Part shown: piece after piece, positions 26,386-36,062 of the stretch | Layout: every line of letters starts with the position of its first letter | How positions within the stretch are numbered: position 1 is the first letter of the stretch | NCBI GenBank assembly: GCA_903900335.1 | Contig: CAIUMP010000021.1 | Location: 124,001 to 188,000 of the forward strand | Direction of reading: 5' to 3' | Origin: an uncultured Ignavibacteriota bacterium | GTDB taxonomy: Bacteria > Bacteroidota > Ignavibacteria > Palsa-1295 | DNA: 64,000 nucleotides | The notes under the pieces: generated by a model | What the model was told of the DNA's origin: nothing | Databases searched by the model: none | Seen by the model: only the letters and a program-made list of their open reading frames with translations | Made by a program: the position numbers and the translations under genes

Positions 26386-28086
26386 ATGATACGAACACGC
26401 ATTCTCCTCTCTACGCTTTTTCTTTTTGCGCTCGCCTCCTGCGGCCACAAGCAGACCGCCGTCATGCACTCCGCCAATGGCGGCAAGAAGTATGGCGGAC
26501 GTTACACGCTGAACGAGATTCGCGGCAATCCGTCGTCGCTCGATCCGGTGCGGATGAACAGCAAGGTGGAGGATGATGTCGGCGGCAATATCTTCGATAA
26601 GCTGGTCGAAAATAGTAGCACTCTCGCGCTCGTGCCGGAGCTTGCTACGCGGTGGGAGATCTCGCCAGACGGCAAGACCTACACCTTTCATCTCCGCACC
26701 GATGTTTTCTTCCATGACGACTCCTGCTTCCCCGGTGGCAAAGGTCGCAAGTTCGTCGCACAGGATGTGAAGTATTCGTTCGAGCGCGTGTGTAATCCGA
26801 AGACGCTGACGTCGGGGTTCTGGGTTTTTCAGGATATTGTCGAGGGGGCGAATGAGTACTTTGCTGGTAAGGCGAAGGAGCTAACCGGTTTCAAAGTAAG
26901 GGATGACTCAACATTCGTCGTTCAACTTACGAAACCCTTCGCGCCGTTTTTGGAACATCTCACGACAAGCTTCGGCTACATTGTGCCGCACGAAGCGCTG
27001 GAGCTTTATGGTAAGGACTTCTTCCAGCATCCGGTTGGCACCGGTGCGTTCCGTTTCTCCTACTGGAAGCCCGATCAGGAGATCGTGCTGAAGCGCAATC
27101 CGAATTACTGGGATACGGATTCGTCCGGTAATCGCTTGCCGCTGCTCGATGAGGTGAAGTTTACACTTATCAAGGATGACAAGACGCTGCTGCAATCCTT
27201 CATGCAAGGCACAGAGGATGAGGACTTTACCATTCCGACCGAGAGCTTCCAGCAGATCGTCACGCCGGATAAACAGCTTACGCAGCAATACGCGGGCAAG
27301 TACGCGTTGCAACATGTTTCCGCGATGAACTCCTACTTCATGGAGTTTCTCTGCACGAGCAAAGCATTTTCGAACATGGCACTGCGCCGCGCGATGAGCT
27401 TTGCTGTTGATCGTGGAAGCATCGTGAAGTTTGTGTTGAAGGATGCGCCGCATGGTCCGGCGGAGCATGGGATCATTCCGCCCGCGTTCAATCGCTACCC
27501 GATTGATGAGGTAAAGGGGATCGCGTTCAATTTGGATAGCGCGAAGCATTGGTTGGAAGCCGCGGGGTATCCGAACGGCAAGGGCGCACCGGAAATAAAG
27601 CTCTGCGTCTATAACGAGCCGCGTCCGATGCAGATCGCTGAGGCTGTGCAGCGCATGTGGGAGAACATTGGACTCAACGCGAAATTGCAGATCATGCAGT
27701 CCGCGCAGTTGCTCGATGGCTCCGAAGATGGTAAGCTCGATCTGTGGCTCACGCGCTGGTACGCGGATTATCCTGAGCCGGAGAATTTTCTCAATCTGCT
27801 GAACGGTCGCCTCGTCCCCAAAGAAGCGACGACAAAGAGCTACCCCAATAGTGCGAGATGGAACAACGAGAAGTTCAACGATCTCTTCTATCAAGCCATC
27901 GCCACGACGGACGAGACGAAGCGCATGGAGCTATACGCTCAGGCCGAGAGTATCGCCGCGTATGAAGCGCCATCCATTCCGCTCTTCTATGAGGAGCATT
28001 ACCGACTATTGCAACCGTGGGTGCGGGACAATCCGCTCGATCCGATGAATAGGATCGATCTGAAATACGTGTGGATGGATAAATGA
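26386..28086 (+). CDS. Peptide/oligopeptide ABC transporter substrate-binding lipoprotein
   Basis: A 566-residue family 5 solute-binding protein. A lipoprotein signal (LLSTLFLFALASCGHK, lipidated Cys19) anchors it. Typical motifs follow: the N-terminal RGNPSSLDPVRMN, VPELATRWEISPDGKTYTFHL, KYSFERV, GTGAFRFSYWKPDQEIVLKR, and the ending region AYEAPSIPLFYEEHYRLL. It would bind peptides outside the membrane and deliver them to Opp/Dpp-type permeases; two such permease genes lie 20 kb away (47847-50187). Its stop directly abuts an inverted-repeat element. The upstream gene is divergent, so this begins its own unit. Confidence 0.92.
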   Translation: MIRTRILLSTLFLFALASCGHKQTAVMHSANGGKKYGGRYTLNEIRGNPSSLDPVRMNSKVEDDVGGNIFDKLVENSSTLALVPELATRWEISPDGKTYTFHLRTDVFFHDDSCFPGGKGRKFVAQDVKYSFERVCNPKTLTSGFWVFQDIVEGANEYFAGKAKELTGFKVRDDSTFVVQLTKPFAPFLEHLTTSFGYIVPHEALELYGKDFFQHPVGTGAFRFSYWKPDQEIVLKRNPNYWDTDSSGNRLPLLDEVKFTLIKDDKTLLQSFMQGTEDEDFTIPTESFQQIVTPDKQLTQQYAGKYALQHVSAMNSYFMEFLCTSKAFSNMALRRAMSFAVDRGSIVKFVLKDAPHGPAEHGIIPPAFNRYPIDEVKGIAFNLDSAKHWLEAAGYPNGKGAPEIKLCVYNEPRPMQIAEAVQRMWENIGLNAKLQIMQSAQLLDGSEDGKLDLWLTRWYADYPEPENFLNLLNGRLVPKEATTKSYPNSARWNNEKFNDLFYQAIATTDETKRMELYAQAESIAAYEAPSIPLFYEEHYRLLQPWVRDNPLDPMNRIDLKYVWMDK

Positions 28087-28196
28087 GTCTGAACTGTGAT
28101 TTATGTGATTGGGTTGATTGAAGAATGATGGGACGATGTGATTGATGAGATCATTCATCCCCCAATCATTCAAATCACATAAATCACAGTTCAGAC
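28087..28196. repeat. Inverted-repeat (MITE-like) element
   Basis: A perfect 24-base inverted repeat, GTCTGAACTGTGATTTATGT.. at 28087-28110 and its complement at 28173-28196, encloses about 62 bases that also pair in part (ATTGGG/CCCAAT). The element exactly fills the gap between the SBP stop codon and the TTG start of lysC. Similar ATCACATAAATCACA-type repeats occur in many Bacteroidota genomes (from memory). Confidence 0.82.
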
Positions 28197-28197
28197 A

Positions 28198-29574
28198 TTG
28201 TACAAATTAGTCGTACAAAAATTCGGCGGGACATCCGTTCAAGACGCGACAGCAATGTCGCGGGCGATCGAGATCGTCCGCGCGCATGGGATTACGCGGC
28301 GTACACGCCCGCTCGTTGTTCTCTCTGCAGCGTCGGGGGTGACGGACACCCTCATCCGCATAAGCGAATTCGCACTCAAGCCGGATACACACGATGCACT
28401 TCTCCTTGTCGATCAACTCGAAGCGCGTCACGCACGCATCGCCCGCGAATTGATTGCGGATTCCGAGACTGTGGTAACCGTGCAGAATCAACTCCACTCT
28501 GTTTGGGAGGAAGTTCGCACCCTCGTGCGCGGCGTGCATCTTTTGAAGGAGCTTACACCTCGGAGTCGCGATCAATTTCAATCCGTAGGGGAGCGGTGTT
28601 CTACTCGCATCTTTCAGGCCGCTCTTGCCGAGCGAGCTGGGACGAGCAAAACGCCAGTCCATTATTATGACGCTCGCGAGTTCTTCGCAACCACTTCCGA
28701 CTTCACCGCTGCACGTCCGCTTACTGGTGAGATCAAGAAGCGTATGCGGAAGATACACAATGCACTCGCAAAGGGCGCTGTCGGTGTGTCGCAAGGATTT
28801 ATCGGCTCGACCGCGGAGAATCAGGTTACGACAATTGGTCGCGGTGGATCTGATTTTTCGGCGGCGATTCAGGGTGTTGCAATTGATGCCGCAGAAATTC
28901 AGATTTGGACAGATGTCGCGGGCATTATGACCTGCGATCCACGCATCGCCCCTGCCGCAACTACCATCGACAAAATCTCCTTCAGCGACGCCAGTGAACT
29001 CGCATTCTTTGGCGCGAAGGTGTTGCATCCCGAGACGATCTGGCCGGCGGTTGAGGCGGGGATTCCCGTTCGTGTTCTTTCATCGAAAGAGCCGGAGAAT
29101 CCGGGGACGATCATCGTCGAAGACTGCGAGAGTGAAAGGCCGATAACCGGGATCGCAATTCGACGAACGCCAGTGCTTGTGAAGATCACATCGCGAAGTG
29201 CCGTGATTGATACTAGTATTCAAGCAGCGGCGTGGGAAGCGTTGGATCGCGAAGGCGTCGCGCCGCTTGCCGTATCGCTTGCGAGAGACTCCGCGCTCCT
29301 TGTCCTGGACAACATGCACGCCGTCCCTCGATTGCGTGCGATGCTCGAACATGTAGCGGATATTGAAATTGTCAGAGACCGTGCACTAATTACACTTGTT
29401 GGATCGGGACTCAAAACGCGGTCAGGAATTGCTGCGAGAATCTTCCGAGGCCTTGGACGTGCGAATTGTGAGATGGCCTCGTTCGGGGGATCGCAGACCT
29501 CGGTGAGTGTTGTGGTGCAGGATGATGTTGCTGCTCGGGTGGCGAAGCGGCTGCACGGGGAGTTCTTTGAATAG
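28198..29574 (+). CDS. lysC: Aspartate kinase
   Basis: A 458-residue monofunctional aspartokinase, first step of lysine/threonine/methionine synthesis. It begins VQKFGGTSVQDATAM, the conserved amino-acid kinase start, with the substrate-binding SVGERCS at about 128 and the ATP-site TIGRGGSDFSAA near 215 (28825-28860). WTDVAGIMTCDPRIAPAA is also typical. The C-terminal part (about 310-458) has two ACT-type regulatory domains, so feedback inhibition is likely. The only sensible start is TTG at 28198, two bases after an inverted repeat and with no ribosome binding site. No homoserine dehydrogenase domain is fused. Confidence 0.93.
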   Translation: MYKLVVQKFGGTSVQDATAMSRAIEIVRAHGITRRTRPLVVLSAASGVTDTLIRISEFALKPDTHDALLLVDQLEARHARIARELIADSETVVTVQNQLHSVWEEVRTLVRGVHLLKELTPRSRDQFQSVGERCSTRIFQAALAERAGTSKTPVHYYDAREFFATTSDFTAARPLTGEIKKRMRKIHNALAKGAVGVSQGFIGSTAENQVTTIGRGGSDFSAAIQGVAIDAAEIQIWTDVAGIMTCDPRIAPAATTIDKISFSDASELAFFGAKVLHPETIWPAVEAGIPVRVLSSKEPENPGTIIVEDCESERPITGIAIRRTPVLVKITSRSAVIDTSIQAAAWEALDREGVAPLAVSLARDSALLVLDNMHAVPRLRAMLEHVADIEIVRDRALITLVGSGLKTRSGIAARIFRGLGRANCEMASFGGSQTSVSVVVQDDVAARVAKRLHGEFFE

Positions 29575-29855
29575 GACCGCTTTAAAAAGGTAATCGCTGC
29601 TCGGATGTACATAACCTTGCAGCGATCGATGACTGAAGTGCGACGTATCGCACTGTTGTTGTAACCTCCGAGGAACGTTCGGCGGCCTTTTGGCGACAAG
29701 TCAATAGCTCTTGTCTCGGCAGCATTAGGAGTTCCTTCGGTACCTGTATTCCCTTGCCGTAGCAGCGGGAGTACAAAAATAGCATCTTGCTATTAATGAA
29801 TCATTACGGTCGGATTGTGGAAAAGTTACGTTCTCCACGATGTCGCCGAAATGCT
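29575..29855. other. Intergenic region with several hairpins
   Basis: Between convergent genes. Hairpins seen: ATCGCTGC/GCAGCGAT (29593-29626), AGTGCGA/TCGCACT (29637-29654, loop CGTA), and GACAAG/CTTGTC (29695-29716). A possible terminator, GGCGGCCTTTT, follows a CCGA/TCGG stem near 29669-29692. The 14-base AGTCAATAGCTCTT (29699-29712) recurs at 59234. No gene found. Confidence 0.5.
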
Positions 29856-30902
29856 CTATTCTATTACCAATTTTGCATGATCGGCCTCTGTGCCGTCAAC
29901 ATACATTCGAACAATGTAGCATCCAGAAGCAAGTTTGCTGTCGTTCATCTCGACGGAAGTCTGTCCTTCACCGAGTCGTTGATTGTTGAGCACACGTACT
30001 TCGCGGCCAAGCATATCGGAAAGCGTGAGCCGAACATTGGCAGGGGACTGTAGCGTAAGCCAAAACTGAGCATGGCCGCCTGACGGGTTTCCCATCACGC
30101 GAAGCGCCGGTACGGGTTGGTTGGGAGTCGCGACCACACCGCTACCTCCAAGAGGAAGATTTGCAAGACTGACGGTGCCGATTGCTTCTACCTTCTTGGT
30201 GGCACCTTGATCATCCTGCAGCCATGCGACCGCTTGCATGTTGTCGGGATTCCATGTATCCAAATTCACATCGTCTTGGGTAGGATCGAAATGATAGGTG
30301 TACTCATCATTCCCAGTAGGGGTGAAGAGATACCCGTCTGGGGTAGGGAGCATTTCGCGAAAGATATTATCCCAAACTCCACTCGGTGGTACGCCCTGCG
30401 CCAGTGGATTGGCCTTGACGATCTTCGACTCCAGCAACGCAACATTCAAGCGCTGGGCGGATGCGATGCTATTCGTGTTCTTAACATGTACATAGATGAG
30501 ACCGGCAGCATCTTTGTAGGCCGTCACCGTGAGCGGAGGCAACTGCTTCGCGTTTGTACAATCCGATTCCCAGGTAGGCTCGCTGCCAACATCCACTTTC
30601 CCATTTACCGCAGCTACAGGATCTGCGGAAACGGCGTAGAAGTCACTTCGATAGAGTGTACTGCGTCCCTGGCGCGCGACCATGAAGAAAGGATCCGACG
30701 GGCTAGGGCTGGCATTGTGATAGTTGATGAGCACGATCTTCGGCTTATCAGATAGATAGTCCTCGAATGTAAGGTCCGCGATCTTACAATTTGCGCAGTC
30801 GAAATTGCTAAACAATTCGGCAAGAACCGTCGGCTGCTGGGAGCGGGAAAAAGAAGGCAGGGCCAGCATGACTAATGCCGACAAGAGGAATGTCCGTCTC
30901 AT
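29856..30902 (-). CDS. Omp28-like exported protein with T9SS sorting domain
   Basis: A 348-residue secreted protein. A signal peptide (RRTFLLSALVMLALPSFSRSQ) is followed by a thioredoxin-like segment VLAELFSNFDCANCK, as in the Omp28-related family, where the CxxC replaces a redox site. The last ~85 residues (RVMGNPSGGHAQFWLTLQ, LSDMLGREVRVL, LASGCYIVRMY, HAKLVIE) are a T9SS sorting domain. It lies 16 bases downstream of a DUF6029-like gene on the same strand, a pairing I recall from other Bacteroidota, suggesting a shared role at the outer membrane. Confidence 0.8.
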   Translation of the reverse strand: MRRTFLLSALVMLALPSFSRSQQPTVLAELFSNFDCANCKIADLTFEDYLSDKPKIVLINYHNASPSPSDPFFMVARQGRSTLYRSDFYAVSADPVAAVNGKVDVGSEPTWESDCTNAKQLPPLTVTAYKDAAGLIYVHVKNTNSIASAQRLNVALLESKIVKANPLAQGVPPSGVWDNIFREMLPTPDGYLFTPTGNDEYTYHFDPTQDDVNLDTWNPDNMQAVAWLQDDQGATKKVEAIGTVSLANLPLGGSGVVATPNQPVPALRVMGNPSGGHAQFWLTLQSPANVRLTLSDMLGREVRVLNNQRLGEGQTSVEMNDSKLASGCYIVRMYVDGTEADHAKLVIE

Positions 30903-30918
30903 AGTGTGTATCGAAAGA

Positions 30919-32649
30919 TCAGATCTGACTGGTTAACGAAATGCGTATTCCCTTGAACGGCGGTACGACGCGGCAAATTCCACCCGTGCAGTTGATTCCG
31001 CCACGTTCGGAGCCGTAGGAGGTGAGCAGCGTGTGAGAGCCGCCGAGCCGGAGAGAGACGAATCCTTGAAACCACGAGTCTTCGATGTGATAGGGCATAT
31101 TCTCGTATTGAACGGAGAAGTCAGCCAATCCGCCGAATGTAATAAGAGGATTGAATGAGTATTGAAGTGTCAGAATGTCGTTCAGGGTCCGCTTGTCCGG
31201 GTGTGGTCTCGATTGATCATATGACCACTGGTGCTCCAGGATTGCCAGAACGCTCTGGTTAGGAGCAGTCATATACTGCAATTTTCCTGCGATCGTGGTC
31301 TCCATTTTCATTTCCGCGGAGGTATCGGCGTAACTGTACGTTATGACCTCGCTTCTGCGGTGCAAAGCAATGCGGGCATAGTTGAGGTCATTGTTTGGGT
31401 CGAACTCCCACTCGGCCTCGGCGAAGCTCTCCCAGAACGGGTAGAAGCCACGGTCCGTGATGCGAGGGAAGAGGTTGGTGCTATCTACGAGGAGGCTAGC
31501 ATTAGGACGTAATCGCTTGCGAACCGAGTCATAATACCACGCGCCATATTTGTCATGACTGCTGGATGCCGCTCCGTATAGATTTATCGTTACATGCGGG
31601 ATTGCTGTGATATTCGCTTCGGCCTGCATGCCGACTTCATCATCAAACATAACGGCGTGAGTAGAGCGGGATATCGTGGTGTAGGTGAAATCCTTATACA
31701 CCTCCGGTGGGCTGGAAAGAGGGGACTTGCTGAAAGCACCCTCGTAGATATCGCCGCGATTGTGGAGGAAGTAGCTGTAGTTTTTGTATTCGAGTGTCAA
31801 ACCGAATATGTCATTCGAGTAGCTAAATGCGCCATACGTCGCGTGTCCGGTATGATTGGTGTCAACCGCCGTGCCGTTGACCTCCATCACATGGGTCCGG
31901 TTCTCGGTCCAATCGAGATGGGCAGCGAAGTCGCCAAGATTGAGTTCAGTATAGACTTCCGGCTGGTTGGTTTGGTTGGAGAAGGTCCTGCCGGTGTTAA
32001 GATAATCGCCATTGTCGGAGGCTTCGAGGAAGGAGCCACCGACCAGCACCTTCCGCTTGAAGAAGCCAAGCTCTGCGTTGGCTGCGCGAGCCGAGATGTG
32101 CTGCGCGAGGATGGTCGTGTCAGAACTCGAAAGTGGCACAGGATAGAAGTCGGTCTTGCCACCGACGCCTTTTAGGCCTACGGAAACCTCTGTGCCGATC
32201 CAATCCTTCGGAATTTTCACATCACCTTTGGCAGATACGCCGTCGAGCCACGAATCGTAATTCAAGGGACGTGACTCAAACAGATTCACGGAGAGTCCAC
32301 GACCGAATAGTGCGTTGACGTCTCCACCTTGGATTTCCAGTTGGTCCTTGCGGTAGGTGATCCAACGGCGGCGGAATGCTTTGTCATTGTATGAGCGGCC
32401 GACTTCGCTCGGGTCATCCATCTCATATCGGAGACCCACGGAGAAATTCTGGAAGAAGATTCGCGCATTGGCAATTTCCTCAAAATAGCGTTTATCGGAC
32501 TCGTTGCCAAGCGCGTCGCTGGTCGAGCCGGAGCCTACGCGGAGCGTATTCGAGCCCGTTGCATGGACGGCATCGGGCTCCTGCGCGAGTGCGTGTCTTG
32601 TCGGAGCGAGAACGAATGCTAATGCTAATAGAACTATGGCGATCTTCAA
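30919..32649 (-). CDS. DUF6029-like outer-membrane beta-barrel protein
   Basis: A 576-residue protein with signal peptide (KIAIVLLALAFVLAPTRHALAQ) and many alternating aromatic strands ending SLRLGGSHTLLTSYGSERG and RISLTSQI, as expected for an outer-membrane barrel. The early segment FFQNFSVGLRYEMDDPSE, VNALFGRGLSVNLFE matches the DUF6029 pattern. Its function is not known. It is the first gene of a two-gene unit with the Omp28-like protein. Confidence 0.72.
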   Translation of the reverse strand: MKIAIVLLALAFVLAPTRHALAQEPDAVHATGSNTLRVGSGSTSDALGNESDKRYFEEIANARIFFQNFSVGLRYEMDDPSEVGRSYNDKAFRRRWITYRKDQLEIQGGDVNALFGRGLSVNLFESRPLNYDSWLDGVSAKGDVKIPKDWIGTEVSVGLKGVGGKTDFYPVPLSSSDTTILAQHISARAANAELGFFKRKVLVGGSFLEASDNGDYLNTGRTFSNQTNQPEVYTELNLGDFAAHLDWTENRTHVMEVNGTAVDTNHTGHATYGAFSYSNDIFGLTLEYKNYSYFLHNRGDIYEGAFSKSPLSSPPEVYKDFTYTTISRSTHAVMFDDEVGMQAEANITAIPHVTINLYGAASSSHDKYGAWYYDSVRKRLRPNASLLVDSTNLFPRITDRGFYPFWESFAEAEWEFDPNNDLNYARIALHRRSEVITYSYADTSAEMKMETTIAGKLQYMTAPNQSVLAILEHQWSYDQSRPHPDKRTLNDILTLQYSFNPLITFGGLADFSVQYENMPYHIEDSWFQGFVSLRLGGSHTLLTSYGSERGGINCTGGICRVVPPFKGIRISLTSQI

Positions 32650-33162
32650 GGGCTTCCCTCTTTTCGATAAGTTGAACTCAACAATTCTCGCAAAAATAAG
32701 GAAGTCTTGGGTGGAAGGCGTGTTTTTGCGGTTTTTGCTCTAGCAGACAATCGAGCCAAATTGAAAAGGATGCACGATCACCAAAGGGTGCAGTACCTTC
32801 TGAAGGTAGGTAATATTCAGCGTTTCGCCGCCTAATTAGTCCATCGTGCGATCCACGGTGCTACAATATTCCATCAAAAATCATAACTCGAAGCCTGTCA
32901 GAGCTGCTAGACGCCTAGCGGTTTGACCCTTCCTCATTGTGTAATTATGAATTCTGTTGGCGCAGGGTGATTCATCGAACTGTTAAAATCTACGCGCCGT
33001 TAATCGCTCACCGTCAGGAAGGGCAAGTCGTGATAAGAAATACGACGCGCCATGTTGGTCAATAAGTGATCCGTCATCACTTTCCGTCAGTGTATTTATA
33101 GTCTCGGTACGCATGCTCGCGTGTTTTCGGTTGCGGGCTCCGAGTTTTGCCATTAGCATTGT
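32650..33162. other. Intergenic region between divergent genes
   Basis: A 513-base gap. Small dyads are visible: TACCTTC/GAAGGTA near 32802-32816, and GTCGT/ACGAC near 33027-33045. No gene, tRNA or riboswitch was recognised. Promoters for the DUF6029-like gene (minus) and the esterase (plus) are expected here. Confidence 0.4.
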
Positions 33163-34281
33163 ATGCGCTCGTTGGTTTATGCGGCACTGATCGCCGCGGT
33201 AGTATTTGGGTTACACATCGCTTGTGGTACTGCGCTAGCGCAGGAGGATTCCTATTATCCGCCTGTTCGTAACGCTTGGCACGATGCAGGCTTTGCTGAA
33301 ACCCACGGCGACTGGCTTGGAGCTGCCAAGGCTTATCAAAAGGCAATCGACCAAAGCTCACCGCTGCCACTACATATTCGGGAGTGGTTTCGTGGCACTG
33401 CCGCGTACGGCATCGCCCGATGTGCGGCACGGATGAATGATCCCAAAAGTGCTCGTGCCTATTTAGCATATGCGTTCGATCACCATTTCTGGAATTCCTC
33501 GCTTATTAAACTGGATTCCTGTGCCGTCGCTGTTTGTGGAGCAACCTGGCTGGACTCATTAGCAGTGTATTGGAGAGAGGTCTGCAACAAGGAGCAGTTA
33601 AATTGGCGTACGCAGGATCCGTTCATATTCTATCCAACAGGATACGACTCCACTGCCCGCTGGCCGCTGCTTATCGCGATGCATGGTGGCAACGGCAACT
33701 ATGAGAACTTTGCAGAGTACTGGCGGCCTATGGCAACGGTGCTACACGCTGTCATTGTAGTGCCACCAGGCGAGGTGCGGGAATCGGAAATCACGAACTC
33801 GTGGGGGGCCGATATGAAGTACGTGGAGAAGCCCATCCTTGGGATTGCGAAGGCGATGATCGCGAAGCACCTTGTGGACTCTTCAAAAATTTATCTTACT
33901 GGGTTTTCACAGGGTGCCCAAGCGTCGATCGAACTGGCCGTTTTGCATCCAGAGATTTTCCGAGGTGCAATCGCAATGGCAGGCTTTACCTCGGACCGTC
34001 CAACCGACAGCGCGCTGCAAGTCGCACGCAAGCGCGGGACGCGCATTTATGCATTCACTGGCGAGTTCGAAGATCCAACGTTTCGCAAACAGATTGAAGA
34101 TGCGCATACAGTTTGCCTCAGGAATGGAATTGCCTTCGAATGGATGATTGTGCCTGGAATGATCCACCAAGTGCCAGTCGATTTCCAAACGCGGTTCCCG
34201 CCAGCGTGGGACTGGATTCAAGGACAGCAGAGGGCGGGTGTATCTATTGAACCAAGCAGCGTTCAAAGGGGTCAGAACTGA
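33163..34281 (+). CDS. Exported alpha/beta-hydrolase (esterase-like)
   Basis: A 372-residue protein with signal peptide (RSLVYAALIAAVVFGLHIACGTALAQ). An N-terminal TPR-like helical part (about 35-110, LGAAKAYQKAIDQS) precedes an alpha/beta-hydrolase domain: oxyanion-type LLIAMHGGNGNYENF, nucleophile Ser in LTGFSQGAQASIELAVLHP, and catalytic His in MIHQVPVDF. It resembles esterase/PHB-depolymerase-like hydrolases; substrate unknown. No T9SS tail. It stands alone between divergent and convergent neighbours. Confidence 0.8.
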   Translation: MRSLVYAALIAAVVFGLHIACGTALAQEDSYYPPVRNAWHDAGFAETHGDWLGAAKAYQKAIDQSSPLPLHIREWFRGTAAYGIARCAARMNDPKSARAYLAYAFDHHFWNSSLIKLDSCAVAVCGATWLDSLAVYWREVCNKEQLNWRTQDPFIFYPTGYDSTARWPLLIAMHGGNGNYENFAEYWRPMATVLHAVIVVPPGEVRESEITNSWGADMKYVEKPILGIAKAMIAKHLVDSSKIYLTGFSQGAQASIELAVLHPEIFRGAIAMAGFTSDRPTDSALQVARKRGTRIYAFTGEFEDPTFRKQIEDAHTVCLRNGIAFEWMIVPGMIHQVPVDFQTRFPPAWDWIQGQQRAGVSIEPSSVQRGQN

Positions 34282-34292
34282 CTACCAGACCG

Positions 34293-36047
34293 CTACCTTC
34301 TCATCAACCAGATCTCACACGGGTAGCTGCCACGATTGAACTGTCCGATGAGCGAATCGTGAGCGCCCAGTAGGTTCGGATGGGAAGGCGTGATCCCGTG
34401 AAAGAATCTTCTGTCAAGGTCACTTTGCAGGAAAAGATACGCGTTTGGATCATCTCGCATCGCGTCAAGGACGCGTGGCACCATCACCGTATCTTCGAGG
34501 TAGGCGTGACGAATGTCCCAACGCCCCAATATTTCAAAAACGTGGTAGACAAAGCCACCGTCGAAGGTATATTGCTCACGTAACTTTGTTGAGTCATCCA
34601 TTGCCGTGATGGATGCTAGGTGGTCTTTTCCGTACAAACTATACAGCCCGGTAGCAAAGACCGCATTCTTCGGGAGGCTCGCTGCGGCCCATGCAAGCGC
34701 TTCATTTGCGTTGCGGCGAACATCTCGTGCCTCACGAAGCAGGTGCTCCTGTCTGGATAGCTTCGGGATGAATCCGACAATGCTGAAGGACTCGCCGAGA
34801 ACAAGCGCTGTGAGTATCAGTTTTCGGATCGGGGGAGAGATGGTCGGAGAATGCAACGCCGTATGAAAATCCTCACCCCACACGCACCACGCCCAGCCAG
34901 CGAGAATGATGGAGAGCATGGCGATCTCCGTCAGTTGCGTTTTGACGACCTGAATGGTGATGAGCAACGTCGCGGTCGCCAGCAGTATGCAGGCGAGGAA
35001 TGGCAGTAGGCGCCGGACCCGCTGCATTTCAGGGTTTGGATAGACCGCGAGTGCAGTAAGTGCAAAGACCAAGAGCGGCAATGCAAAGAGAATGTTTGAA
35101 CAGCAGGACAGGGTTATCGCAGCAGCAATTGCGTTAACCAAAAGGAATATGATTAGTCCATTTCCAAAGCGCAAGTAGAGGAATGAACTTGTCGCAGCAT
35201 AAAGGATGGGGAAGCACAAGAAGATACGGGGAGCTACGTTGAGATAGATCCCGCTATAATAACTCAGGCGTTCTCGAATCAGCGAAGCAATATTCGGATC
35301 AGAGAAGGGCACGAAGCGATTGGTGCGTGTAGGTGAGACGAGGATGATGTAGAGTGTGACAATGGAAAGAGTTGCGTACCCGGCAATAGCCGCCCACTTC
35401 ACCGTCTTCGATTTTGATTTCCACTCTGCAAAGATGGAATGACGCTCCAAGGCAAGCGAGCCGATCAACACGACATGAACCAGCACGAGTGCGGGTTCCT
35501 TCGACATCACTGCAAGTGAACCGGATGCCATTGCAAGCAGCCAGAATTTGAGACGTGCTTCGTAGAGTCCCCGAAGGCCGAAGTACCATGCGGGCGCGGT
35601 GAAAGCGAGTTCGAGGCCGAAGGTGAGGTCGCTGTACCAGAAGAAGACGTTGAGGATGGCGGTAAAGGCGATCCAGTACAATCCAATTGAGATTTGCAGA
35701 GCGAACCAACGCTCTGCGAGATAGCGAGCTGTGAGGCCCGTGAAGGTGAGGCCGATGAGAAGAGAAACGGTGAGTGTCAACTGCCACCAGAACGGATGCG
35801 CCCAACCGGCGAGATGTGTCAGCACATAAGCCGTCAACGCATAAATCGGGCGGACACTGTTGACGATCTGGCCTTGAATCGGATCGAACGCATCGAGCGC
35901 CGGATGCTTTGTGGCCCACTCCATGAGCAGCACATCATCCAAGCGGAAGGCCATGAGGTAGCGCGTCGTGAAGAGCACGGCGATACCGATTCCGCCGAGG
36001 AGGAAGAGGAGGTCGGAGAGTTGTTTCGCGCGGGAGGTGGGTTTCAT
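34293..36047 (-). CDS. Polytopic membrane protein, possible GT-C glycosyltransferase
   Basis: A 584-residue protein with about ten hydrophobic helices (from LLFLLGGIGIAVLFTTRYL to WAWCVW near 400) and a soluble C-terminal domain (about 430-584). An acidic pair in FRLDDVLLMEWATKH after the first helix matches the usual site in GT-C type glycosyltransferases that use polyprenyl-linked sugars. This is only a resemblance; the substrate is not known. It ends 12 bases from the convergent esterase gene and lies 15 bases downstream of the toxin gene on the same strand. Confidence 0.6.
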   Translation of the reverse strand: MKPTSRAKQLSDLLFLLGGIGIAVLFTTRYLMAFRLDDVLLMEWATKHPALDAFDPIQGQIVNSVRPIYALTAYVLTHLAGWAHPFWWQLTLTVSLLIGLTFTGLTARYLAERWFALQISIGLYWIAFTAILNVFFWYSDLTFGLELAFTAPAWYFGLRGLYEARLKFWLLAMASGSLAVMSKEPALVLVHVVLIGSLALERHSIFAEWKSKSKTVKWAAIAGYATLSIVTLYIILVSPTRTNRFVPFSDPNIASLIRERLSYYSGIYLNVAPRIFLCFPILYAATSSFLYLRFGNGLIIFLLVNAIAAAITLSCCSNILFALPLLVFALTALAVYPNPEMQRVRRLLPFLACILLATATLLITIQVVKTQLTEIAMLSIILAGWAWCVWGEDFHTALHSPTISPPIRKLILTALVLGESFSIVGFIPKLSRQEHLLREARDVRRNANEALAWAAASLPKNAVFATGLYSLYGKDHLASITAMDDSTKLREQYTFDGGFVYHVFEILGRWDIRHAYLEDTVMVPRVLDAMRDDPNAYLFLQSDLDRRFFHGITPSHPNLLGAHDSLIGQFNRGSYPCEIWLMRR

Positions 36048-36062
36048 TCGCAGAAGTTGGCT

